The position numbers and the translations under genes were made by a program. From an uncultured Bacillota bacterium (GTDB lineage: Bacteria; Bacillota_I; Bacilli_A; RFN20; CAG-631): a stretch of DNA of 46,440 nucleotides. Shown here one piece after another: positions 8,371 through 15,401 of the stretch (the first letter of the stretch is position 1; the number at the start of each line of letters is the position of its first letter). Below the pieces are notes generated by a model that saw only the letters and a list, made by a program, of their open reading frames with translations, had not been told where the DNA came from and did not search any database. Location of the stretch: assembly GCA_905197115.1 (NCBI GenBank), contig CAJJXN010000006.1, positions 1 through 46,440 on the forward strand. Reading direction: 5' to 3'.

Positions 8371-9237
8371 ATGAAAGGATACTTGATAACCAATGATTTT
8401 TTAAATACAAAAAAATTTAGTGAAATTCATGAAATGCTTCTTTCTTCTTTTAAAGCAAAAAATGTAGAAATTATAATACAAACAAATGCCCAATTACTCG
8501 TTACAATTCAAAATAAAAAACCATTAGATGCTGATTTTGTTTTGTTTTGGGATAAAGATGTATTCTTAGCCAAGCATTTAGAAAATCAAGGTATTCGTGT
8601 TTTTAATAAAGCCAAAGTAATTGAGATTTGTGATGATAAAGGATTAACTGCTCTTTATTTAGAAAATCATTCCATTAAAATGCCAAAAACAATTCTTGCT
8701 CCTTTTACGTATCAAAATATTGGCTATACCAATTATGATTTCTTAGATAATGTTATAAAGCAACTTTCTTTTCCTTTTATTGTAAAAGAAAACAAAGGTT
8801 CTTTTGGACAACAAGTCTATCTAGTTTCTAACAAACAAGAATTACTTCATTTAATGCAAAAAATTGGCACTAAAAATATACTATTTCAAGAATTTATCCA
8901 ATCTAGTTTTGGCCGAGATGTACGTTTATATGTCATCGGTAAGAAAGTTGTCTTAAGTGTAAAAAGAATCGCTCAAAATGGTGATTTTAAAGCAAATGTA
9001 AGCAACGGAGGAACCATGGTACCTTTTACTCCTTCGAAAGAATTTATAGAAATGGCACAAAAAGTTGCTCGTATCTTAGATGTAGATTTTGCTGGAATTG
9101 ACTTATTATTTGATGAAAACGAAGAACCTATTTTTTGTGAAATCAATTCAAATGCACATTTTAAAAATGTTTATAAAGCTACAGGTGTTGATTTATCAAT
9201 TTTATTAGTTGATTATATATTGGAGAATATATCATGA
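8371..9237 (+). CDS. RimK-like ATP-grasp ligase, first of a pair
   Basis: A 288-residue cytoplasmic protein of the ATP-grasp superfamily, RimK/LysX branch. These enzymes use ATP to join a carboxylate, through an acyl phosphate, to an amino group, often adding Glu or another amino acid to a protein or carrier. Visible landmarks are the KENKGSFGQQVYLV loop (about 140-153), the FGRDVRLYVIGKKVV strand, the NGG loop, the VDFAGIDLLF strand, and the metal-binding FCEINSNAHFKN motif (Glu and Asn ligands) near residue 255. The start is supported by AAAGGGG upstream. The gene overlaps the next one by four bases (ATGA), so the two are translationally coupled. The substrate cannot be read from the sequence. 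Confidence 0.85.
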   Translation: MKGYLITNDFLNTKKFSEIHEMLLSSFKAKNVEIIIQTNAQLLVTIQNKKPLDADFVLFWDKDVFLAKHLENQGIRVFNKAKVIEICDDKGLTALYLENHSIKMPKTILAPFTYQNIGYTNYDFLDNVIKQLSFPFIVKENKGSFGQQVYLVSNKQELLHLMQKIGTKNILFQEFIQSSFGRDVRLYVIGKKVVLSVKRIAQNGDFKANVSNGGTMVPFTPSKEFIEMAQKVARILDVDFAGIDLLFDENEEPIFCEINSNAHFKNVYKATGVDLSILLVDYILENIS

Positions 9238-10046
9238 ATGCATGGATTGTTTATGACTCTACGCGGTATCTAAAAAATAAAACTTTTGCATTTTATTTGA
9301 AAGAAGCTTTTAAAAAACACCATATTTCTGCTGAGATAAAAATCATTAACCATGTAAATGAAATTAAAAATGTTGTTTTACCACAAATTGTTGTTATGCG
9401 TTGTGTTAATCTTGAATTATCTGTTTTTTTTGAAGATCATCAAGTGAAATTATACAATTCTTCTTTTGTAAGTAGAATTGTCAATGATAAATTTCAAACT
9501 TATGCTTATTTATCTTCTTTAAACATTTTTATGGCTTATTCTGAATTAATTTATAAAGATAATTACAGACAAAATAAAATACCATTCCCAAAAATTATTA
9601 AAACCATTGATGGTCATGGTGGAAATGAAGTATTTCTGGCCCATTCTATCGAAGATATTGAATCTGTCTTTCAAAAGACTAAAAAAGAAAAACTTCTTTG
9701 TCAAGAAATTGTATCCTTAGAAGGTAAAGATGTTCGCGTTTATGTCTTAGGAAAACAAATTATTTGTGCCATGCAGCGTTTTTCTAATTCAAATGATTTT
9801 AGAAGTAATTTTTCCTTAGGAGGAACAGCAACAATTTATCATTTAACTGAAAAAGAAAGAAACCAAATAAAAGAAATTGTTCAATATTTTGATTTTGGAT
9901 TAGTTGGAATTGATTTTATATTAAAAGATAATCAATTTGTTTTAAATGAAATTGAAGATGTAGTTGGATGCCGAATGTTGTATCAATATACAGATATCGA
10001 TATTGCCAATCTTTATGTTGACTTTATAGTAAAAAAGAATAAATGA
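9234..10046 (+). CDS. RimK-like ATP-grasp ligase, second of a pair
   Basis: A 270-residue ATP-grasp protein related to the preceding gene product. The landmarks are DGHGGNEVFLAH (nucleotide-binding loop), GKDVRVYVLGKQII, the LGG loop, FGLVGIDFIL and the NEIEDVVG metal-binding segment. In that last motif EIED replaces the EINSN of the first copy, so metal ligation may differ. The start overlaps the upstream stop as ATGA, with GGAG upstream. Two coupled paralogues suggest a heteromeric ligase or two successive ligations on one acceptor. The TGA stop lies inside the left arm of the terminator shared with the convergent gene. Confidence 0.8.
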   Translation: MNAWIVYDSTRYLKNKTFAFYLKEAFKKHHISAEIKIINHVNEIKNVVLPQIVVMRCVNLELSVFFEDHQVKLYNSSFVSRIVNDKFQTYAYLSSLNIFMAYSELIYKDNYRQNKIPFPKIIKTIDGHGGNEVFLAHSIEDIESVFQKTKKEKLLCQEIVSLEGKDVRVYVLGKQIICAMQRFSNSNDFRSNFSLGGTATIYHLTEKERNQIKEIVQYFDFGLVGIDFILKDNQFVLNEIEDVVGCRMLYQYTDIDIANLYVDFIVKKNK

Positions 10047-10070
10047 AATTAACAATCATTTATTCTTTTT
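10032..10070. terminator. Bidirectional terminator containing both stop codons
   Basis: A perfect 15-base-pair stem (10032-10046 with 10056-10070, core AGAATAAATGA) with a 9-base loop. The plus-strand TGA is the end of the left arm, and the minus-strand TAA begins in the loop. A T-rich tail follows in both directions. It ends the ATP-grasp unit and the parAB unit. Confidence 0.9.
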
Positions 10071-10564
10071 AAAATGTTTTGCGTTAAAAATTCGACAAAA
10101 TCATTATTTTTATAATCTTTTTTATAAATTAATTGCAAGGGTGCATTCATTGAATTGCTAACTTTCGTTAAACGGTTTTGAGCTTTTATATCTTTAAGAT
10201 GCGCAATAATAGGAACATTTGGATAAATCACTTGTGAATAATCTTGGTTTTCTTTTAACACTACGGATAAAATCGGATAAAGAATGCGATAGGGAATTTC
10301 ATTGAAGAAACAAAATTGAATTTTTTCTTGATAACATATCTGACAGACCTTATAAAAACGTTCTTCTTTGGTTTGCTCATTTAAAACAACTTTTTTTCCT
10401 TTTAATAGGAATTGATTCGATGTATGAGAATAAAATGCGACATTTTGAAACTGTATGTATTCTTTCAAGTTAAAAAATACGAAATCCTCCATTGAAGTAT
10501 AAATGCACTTTAAAGCTAATTCAAAATGCTCTTCATCATTAAATTTATCGATTAAATCAATCAT
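10049..10564 (-). CDS. Hypothetical protein in the parAB operon
   Basis: A 171-residue soluble protein that I do not recognise. It is rich in aromatic residues and Cys, with a Phe/Tyr-rich stretch around residues 25-50 and CQICYQEKIQFCFFNE near 95-110. The three cysteines, C-x2-C-x8-C, could be structural but do not form a standard zinc ribbon. There is no signal peptide or membrane segment. Its ATG lies one base after the parB stop, with AAAGGTTAA as ribosome site, so it is co-transcribed and probably translationally coupled with parA and parB. The position suggests a chromosome- or cell-cycle-linked role, but this is context only. Confidence 0.6.
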   Translation of the reverse strand: MIDLIDKFNDEEHFELALKCIYTSMEDFVFFNLKEYIQFQNVAFYSHTSNQFLLKGKKVVLNEQTKEERFYKVCQICYQEKIQFCFFNEIPYRILYPILSVVLKENQDYSQVIYPNVPIIAHLKDIKAQNRLTKVSNSMNAPLQLIYKKDYKNNDFVEFLTQNILKRINDC

Positions 10565-10565
10565 T

Positions 10566-11429
10566 TTATTTAACCTTTAATTGTTCGACAAAACGAAATA
10601 ATTCCTCATTAGATGAAAATTTTATTTGAATTTGTTTGTCTTTTACATAAATCCGGGAATAATTTAATTTTTGATTTAATGTTTTTTCAATTTGAGAATA
10701 ATCATTTTGAACTTGTTTTTTTATTGTCTTTTTAACAGGCTTTTCATTTAATAATAATTTTTCAACATCACGTACACTTAAATTATCCAAAATAATTTTA
10801 TTTGCCACGCTCACCGCTTTTTTATCATCTAATCCGACCAATACTTTTGCATGACCCGTTGAAATTTTTCCTTCCAAAATATAATTTTGCACAACATTCG
10901 GTAAAGTTAACAAACGAAGTAAATTCGCAATGTGAGAACGATTTTTACCCACCTCTTTTGCAATTTGTGCTTGAGTATAGCCTAATTGTGTTTTCATTTC
11001 ATAATAGGCTCTCGCTTCTTCAATGCCGGTCAAATCTTCTCTTTGAATATTTTCGATTAAAGATAATTCCATCATTTGTTTGTCATTAAAATCAACAATT
11101 ATCGCTGGAATCGTTTCTTTTTGAGCTAAAATAGAAGCCCTTGTTCTTCTTTCACCTGCCACTATTTCATATTGATTCTCTCCCACTTCGCGCACAATAA
11201 TAGGGGTAATTACTCCATGCTTTTTAATAGAATTAGCTAATTCATTTAATTTTTCATCATCAAATTTTAAGCGTGGCTGATAACGATTAGGAATTAACGT
11301 TTCTACTTTAATTTCAATAATACTATTTACTTCACTATTTTCAAGAACTTGCGCTAAAGTTTTAATATTAATCCCGTTTTTCTCGAAAATTTTTTCCAAT
11401 CCTAAAATATCATTTTCTTTTTTTGGCAT
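10566..11429 (-). CDS. parB: Chromosome partitioning protein ParB (Spo0J)
   Basis: A 287-residue ParB/Spo0J CTPase and DNA-clamp protein that loads at parS sites near the origin and works with ParA and SMC in chromosome segregation. The N-terminal half has the ParB/Srx fold, with the IPNRYQPR-like segment (VETLIPNRYQPRLKFDD), the GVITPIIVR strand and the GERRTRAS nucleotide-binding box. The central helix-turn-helix reads YTQAQIAKEVGKNRSHIANL. The C-terminal part, about 220-287, is the dimerisation domain. The start overlaps the end of parA by 20 bases and has AAAGGAG upstream. A parS site (TGTTTCACGTGAAACA-like) was not found in the window. Confidence 0.93.
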   Translation of the reverse strand: MPKKENDILGLEKIFEKNGINIKTLAQVLENSEVNSIIEIKVETLIPNRYQPRLKFDDEKLNELANSIKKHGVITPIIVREVGENQYEIVAGERRTRASILAQKETIPAIIVDFNDKQMMELSLIENIQREDLTGIEEARAYYEMKTQLGYTQAQIAKEVGKNRSHIANLLRLLTLPNVVQNYILEGKISTGHAKVLVGLDDKKAVSVANKIILDNLSVRDVEKLLLNEKPVKKTIKKQVQNDYSQIEKTLNQKLNYSRIYVKDKQIQIKFSSNEELFRFVEQLKVK

Positions 11430-12186
11430 TTTCTAACAACTCCTTTGATAATTCCAAATAAGCTTTTGCACCACTCGAATTTTTATCAAAATAAATGACT
11501 GGTTTACCTCTTGATTGGGCTTCACAAATTTTAATATTTCGTGGAACACTTACGTTATAAACTCGTTCTTTAAAAAACTTACGAACTTCAATGGCTACTT
11601 CATTGGCTAATTTTGTTCTGGAATCATACATTGTAAGTAAAACCCCTTCAATATATAATTTCTTATTTAATGAACCTTGAATGCGACGAATGGTTGCTAA
11701 TAATTGGACTAATCCTTCAAGTGCATAATATTCACATTGAACAGGAATTAAGACTCCATTTGAAGCAACAAGTGCATTCATGCTCAGTAATCCTAAAGAA
11801 GGTGGACAGTCAATCACAATATAATCATATTGATTTTTGATTTTATCAAGTTGATTTTTTAAACGAAATTGTTTATTATCTTTAGCTGTTGCTAATTCAA
11901 AATCAGCTCCCGCTAAATCAATATTTGCAGGAATTAAATCTAAATTATCGAATTGAGTGGAAGAAATGCATTCTGAAACATCTTTTTCATTCATTAATAA
12001 ATGATAAATGCTTACACGTATCATATCATTATCAAAACCGACTCCTCGCGTTGAATTTCCTTGAGGATCAATATCTACTAACAAGACTTTTTGTTTTTGT
12101 TCTACTAATGCAGCAGATAAATTAATAGCCGTAGTTGTCTTTCCAACTCCACCTTTTTGATTCGCAATTGCAATAATTTTTGCCAT
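11410..12186 (-). CDS. parA: Chromosome partitioning ATPase ParA (Soj)
   Basis: A 258-residue deviant-Walker ATPase of the ParA/Soj family. It binds DNA as an ATP dimer and is released by ParB. The N-terminus MAKIIAIANQKGGVGKTTTA contains the deviant Walker A motif with both signature lysines. IDPQGN (A' motif) and YDYIVIDCPPSLG (Walker B) follow. I start at this MAKI, not at an ATG 28 codons upstream. A GGAG ribosome site lies nine bases before it, and the promoter -10 lies inside the longer frame. The gene overlaps parB and is first in a three-gene unit. Confidence 0.95.
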   Translation of the reverse strand: MAKIIAIANQKGGVGKTTTAINLSAALVEQKQKVLLVDIDPQGNSTRGVGFDNDMIRVSIYHLLMNEKDVSECISSTQFDNLDLIPANIDLAGADFELATAKDNKQFRLKNQLDKIKNQYDYIVIDCPPSLGLLSMNALVASNGVLIPVQCEYYALEGLVQLLATIRRIQGSLNKKLYIEGVLLTMYDSRTKLANEVAIEVRKFFKERVYNVSVPRNIKICEAQSRGKPVIYFDKNSSGAKAYLELSKELLENAKKRK

Positions 12187-12213
12187 CTTTATCCACTCCA
12201 CTTCTTCTTTAAC

Positions 12214-12242
12214 ATTATAAACGATATCCTTTATTTTAACAA
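12214..12242 (-). promoter_or_regulatory. Promoter of the parAB operon
   Basis: Minus-strand -35 TTGTTA (12237-12242), a 17-base spacer and a perfect -10 TATAAT (12214-12219). It sits between the DUF378 terminator and the parA start. Confidence 0.7.
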
Positions 12243-12251
12243 TTCTTATTT

Positions 12252-12294
12252 TTTTAATAAAAAAATACAATTTATAGAAATAAACTGTATTTTT
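12252..12294 (-). terminator. Terminator of the DUF378 gene
   Basis: The arms AAAAATACAATTTAT (12261-12275) and ATAAACTGTATTTTT (12280-12294) form a 15-pair stem on the minus strand, with one G-T wobble and a T-rich tail. It insulates DUF378 from the parA promoter. Confidence 0.8.
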
Positions 12295-12308
12295 CGCTAT
12301 GTTATCAA

Positions 12309-12548
12309 TTAATGTTTGTCTGAAGCATATACTCTTTCTTTAACTTCTCTTGAATGGTCTAAATCGATAAAAAAGATTGCAATATTAATTAATGCTGCTA
12401 GTCCAATTAAAACATATAAAACTCGACTGAATACACTCATTTCACCAAATATTGCAGCAACTAAATCAAATTTAAAGATTCCTACTAAGCCCCAGTTAAT
12501 GGCTCCAATCAGCGTCAAAGATAAAGCTGTTTTTTGAACAATATTCAT
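12309..12548 (-). CDS. DUF378 small membrane protein (YuzA-like)
   Basis: A 79-residue integral membrane protein with two transmembrane helices, about 7-30 and 40-62. It contains the hallmark LTLIGAINWGLVGIFKFDLV of the DUF378 family (YuzA in Bacillus). The function of the family is unknown. The start is set by a GGAGG ribosome site eight bases upstream. It is monocistronic, with its own terminator. Confidence 0.85.
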   Translation of the reverse strand: MNIVQKTALSLTLIGAINWGLVGIFKFDLVAAIFGEMSVFSRVLYVLIGLAALINIAIFFIDLDHSREVKERVYASDKH

Positions 12549-12666
12549 ATTTATCCTCCTTCATCTATGTTATTTTAAACATTTATTTCATTTTTATACT
12601 TTATTTGGTATAAGTTGGAACTTACTTTCATATTTTGTGTTGAAAGAAATAGTTAGAGGTGACATT

Positions 12667-13689
12667 ATGAAAAAGAAATGGATTAAGAGAATTATTTTAT
12701 TAGTATTAATTGCTTGTTTGGTTGGATTTGCCATTTTCAAACTCGTGTCAAAGAAAAGTAATGGTATTAAATCCCAATTAAATGAAGTAAACTCCAATTT
12801 AAATGCATATCATATGGAAGCGAATATGGAGTTCCATAATGGAGATGATATGCGTGATTATTTAGTGAAAGTATCTTACAAAAAAGATAAAAACACACCA
12901 TTATTTAGAGTTTCCCTTTTTGATAAAGGAGTAAACCAAGAACAAATTATTATTCGTAATAAAGCAGGTGTATATGTTTTAACTCCGGCTTTAAATCAAG
13001 CGTATAAATTTAAAGGCGAATGGCCACTTAATGGTGCTAAACCTTATTTATACCAATCTATGTTAGATGTATTTAAAGGAAAATATGAGTTATCAAAATT
13101 AAAAGATGGTTATGTTATTACTTCAACACCAAATTATAAGAATTCTCCAAATTGGACACGTCAAGAAATGAAAATGACTAAAGAATTAAAACCAATTTGG
13201 GTACATATTTATGATAAAGACAATAATATTGCAGTTAAAGTAACTTTTGTAAAAGTTGAATTTGATCCTACTTTTGCTGATAATTACTTTGAAGTAAGTG
13301 ATAATATGACGCAAGCGAGAAGTGAACTTACAACCACAACTACTTCAACAATTAATGATTTACCTTTATATCCAACAAATGCGATTATTTCAGCTACATT
13401 AAAAGAACAAAGCGTAATTAATGTAGGAGCAACAACGCAACATATTCTAACATATGAAGGGGAAGAAGCATTTACGGTTGGTCAACATATCTTAACGAGT
13501 CATGAAGAAATGGTCGTTTCTGAAGTCAGTGGTGAATTAGTAGAAATTGCTGGAAATGTTGGTATTTTAAGTAATCAACAATTAGTTTATGAATACAATG
13601 GTGTAAGTTATCACATTTATAGTGATAAACTCTCAGTGGCAAAATTAATAGAATTAGCTTTAGGAATGGAAGTTGTTGCTATTAAATAA
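12667..13689 (+). CDS. Membrane-anchored LolA/GerS-fold lipoprotein-carrier-like protein
   Basis: A 340-residue protein with one N-terminal membrane anchor (about residues 6-26) and an outer domain. The order of features (LNEVNSNLNAYHMEANMEF, then RNKAGVYVLTPALNQAYKF, then a YLYQSMLDVF helix) resembles LolA-fold proteins of Bacillota such as YdcC and GerS. Those are linked to sporulation, germination or envelope lipoproteins. I start at the Met of MKKKWIKR, because GAGGTGACATT lies directly before it and the longer frame has none. A Thr-rich run (about 232-240) separates the domain from a second beta-rich C-terminal region. The gene stands alone and has its own terminator. The exact role is uncertain. 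Confidence 0.6.
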   Translation: MKKKWIKRIILLVLIACLVGFAIFKLVSKKSNGIKSQLNEVNSNLNAYHMEANMEFHNGDDMRDYLVKVSYKKDKNTPLFRVSLFDKGVNQEQIIIRNKAGVYVLTPALNQAYKFKGEWPLNGAKPYLYQSMLDVFKGKYELSKLKDGYVITSTPNYKNSPNWTRQEMKMTKELKPIWVHIYDKDNNIAVKVTFVKVEFDPTFADNYFEVSDNMTQARSELTTTTTSTINDLPLYPTNAIISATLKEQSVINVGATTQHILTYEGEEAFTVGQHILTSHEEMVVSEVSGELVEIAGNVGILSNQQLVYEYNGVSYHIYSDKLSVAKLIELALGMEVVAIK

Positions 13690-13692
13690 TTT

Positions 13693-13720
13693 AAAAGGGC
13701 TTAACTGCCCTTTTTATTTG
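13693..13720 (+). terminator. Terminator of the LolA-fold gene
   Basis: The stem AAAAGGGC (13693-13700) with GCCCTTTT (13707-13714) and a T-rich tail follow the stop. About 200 bases of A+T-rich sequence then lead to the promoter of the large operon. Confidence 0.85.
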
Positions 13721-13913
13721 GTTTTATTATGATATTATAGCATAATTCCATTTTTTAACAAATTATTAAAAAATAATATTTAATAAATTTATTTTATCGT
13801 ATTTAAACATTGAATTTCACTGATTTTACCGAATAAATTAATTATTCCACAGTAAAAAATGACAAATAAATTCAAAAATAGAAGTAATTTTTTGGTAATT
13901 ACGCCCCATTTTC

Positions 13914-13942
13914 TTGCAAAATTAGTAGAAAAATGGTATAGT
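13914..13942 (+). promoter_or_regulatory. Strong promoter of the eleven-gene surface-assembly operon
   Basis: -35 TTGCAA (13914-13919), a 17-base spacer and an extended -10 TGGTATAGT (TATAGT at 13937-13942). The transcript would begin about 30 bases before the first start codon, which has AAGGAG upstream. No other good promoter was found before the terminator at about 28972, so this one probably drives the whole operon. Confidence 0.75.
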
Positions 13943-13978
13943 TACTACGTAAAAAATTTAAAAAAGGAGAAATTAAAC

Positions 13979-14662
13979 ATGAAAAACAAGAAAAAATCTA
14001 TTTTTTTAGCTAGTGCAATTCTTGGCAGTGTTGCCCTAGTGAGCGTTGGTTTTGCTTCATGGGTGATTACTTCCACCCCCGAACCACATGCTGAAACCGG
14101 AGAAATCGTTGTTGATACCGTAGAGGATAAAAGAATCTCTTTTGTTGCCGATAGTTTTGCATGGACTAACAATCAAAACAAAATTATCTATGGTGGAAAA
14201 ACTCCAGCGGATACAGTTACTAATCCATGGTTAACAAATTCAACAGTTGATAAACAAGAAAACTTATCTGCCACTTTATCTTTCAAGGTTGAAAATTACA
14301 CTGAAATCGAAAAAATCACAGTATCTTTACAAGTAGTAGAAAAAGCCAATACAGCCACTGATGCGACTGCAAAATGGACTCAAGCTGTTACTGATGGCTA
14401 TGTAGCTGCATTACCAACTGTAGCTGATATTACTAGTTTTACTGCGGTGGATGGTTCTACAACTCAAGGTAGTGCATCTCTTACTCTTAATTTTAATTGG
14501 GGTACTGCTTTTGATAGTAAAAATCCAATTGATTATTACAATGCTCAAACCTACACAGATACATTAGCTACTGAAGCCAAAACAAAATTAGAAGGTTTAA
14601 AAACTGCTTTAGAAGGCTTATCATTCAAATTAACCTTAACTGTTGTCGCTGCTGCTAACTAA
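13979..14662 (+). CDS. Exported SipW-type substrate, WGTAF-family subunit 1
   Basis: A 227-residue exported protein. The N-terminus has a basic end, a hydrophobic core (about 8-26) and the segment GFASWVIT, with Trp straight after a small-residue pair. This resembles TasA and camelysin-type signal peptides, which a SipW peptidase cleaves. After it comes GEIVVDTVED, in the place of the short beta strand after cleavage in TasA-like proteins. The mature part is Thr/Ala-rich with alternating strands. The C-terminal FNWGTAFDSKNPIDYYN block is shared with the product of the gene at 18284. The start was chosen at MKNKKKS, which has AAGGAG; the frame is open 40 codons further but contains the promoter. 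It is first in the operon. I infer a secreted structural subunit. Confidence 0.75.
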   Translation: MKNKKKSIFLASAILGSVALVSVGFASWVITSTPEPHAETGEIVVDTVEDKRISFVADSFAWTNNQNKIIYGGKTPADTVTNPWLTNSTVDKQENLSATLSFKVENYTEIEKITVSLQVVEKANTATDATAKWTQAVTDGYVAALPTVADITSFTAVDGSTTQGSASLTLNFNWGTAFDSKNPIDYYNAQTYTDTLATEAKTKLEGLKTALEGLSFKLTLTVVAAAN

Positions 14663-14673
14663 GGAGCTATTTA

Positions 14674-15381
14674 ATGTATAAAAAAATAACTGCTATTTTA
14701 GCAGTCATTTCAGCATTGTCAATTTTTTGTTTTGGGTTTGCTTCTTGGAATATTAATTATTCCACTTCACATGAAGTCAATTTAACAGGAATGAATTTTA
14801 TTGTCGATGAAGCAACGATTATACAAGATAAAGGTATTTCTTATGATTTAACAAAATATCCGCCAACTGGATTCACGTACATCAAAGAAGGAAATAACAA
14901 TTATTCATTTTCTGCAACCAATCTTACATTGACAATTACAATTGATAAGTCTATCTTAACAAATCAACCTTTTGATGATTTAAATTATTATTTACATTAT
15001 CAATTTTATTATTTTCAAAATAAAAATAGCACAAAAGTTTTAAATTTTGTTACTTCTAATGAATATGTAACCCCTCCTACAAAATTAATTTGTATGAGTA
15101 AAAATCTTGAAAATGTTCGTTTAGAAGTAAATAATTTAGAATATCTTGAAAAAGGATATGATTCCACAAAAAATATGTACATGATAACGGCAAATATTCC
15201 AATTAAATCATCTACAGAAAAAAGTTTATATAATATTGTAAGTATGGATAATAAAGACAATATCGTACCTATCAATATTATTTTACCTTTTAGTAATCCT
15301 ACTGCTTTATTAGAAAGTTCTATTACTGTATTAGGATTAACTAACTTTTATTATTCATTAAGTATCCAAGATAAAAATTAA
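14674..15381 (+). CDS. Exported SipW-type substrate 2
   Basis: A 235-residue exported protein of unknown family. The signal peptide (1-25) ends in FGFASWNIN, the same Trp motif as in the first gene. The mature domain is rich in Asn, Tyr and Thr and looks beta-sandwich-like, with regular strands such as NLTLTITIDKSIL. It lacks the WGTAF block and may be a minor or capping component. The start is supported by AAGGAG, 11 bases after the previous stop. No enzyme motif is seen. Confidence 0.7.
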   Translation: MYKKITAILAVISALSIFCFGFASWNINYSTSHEVNLTGMNFIVDEATIIQDKGISYDLTKYPPTGFTYIKEGNNNYSFSATNLTLTITIDKSILTNQPFDDLNYYLHYQFYYFQNKNSTKVLNFVTSNEYVTPPTKLICMSKNLENVRLEVNNLEYLEKGYDSTKNMYMITANIPIKSSTEKSLYNIVSMDNKDNIVPINIILPFSNPTALLESSITVLGLTNFYYSLSIQDKN

Positions 15382-15401
15382 CCATTATAAGGAGGGATTA
15401 T

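Noticed and set aside
12188..12200. DnaA-box-like TTATCCAC upstream of parA
   Set aside because: A single imperfect site without a cluster, dnaA, dnaN or an unwinding region, so there is no support for an origin here.
13859..13978. Longer N-terminus for the first gene of the surface operon
   Set aside because: The extra 40 codons cover the promoter and ribosome site, and would bury the signal peptide inside the protein.
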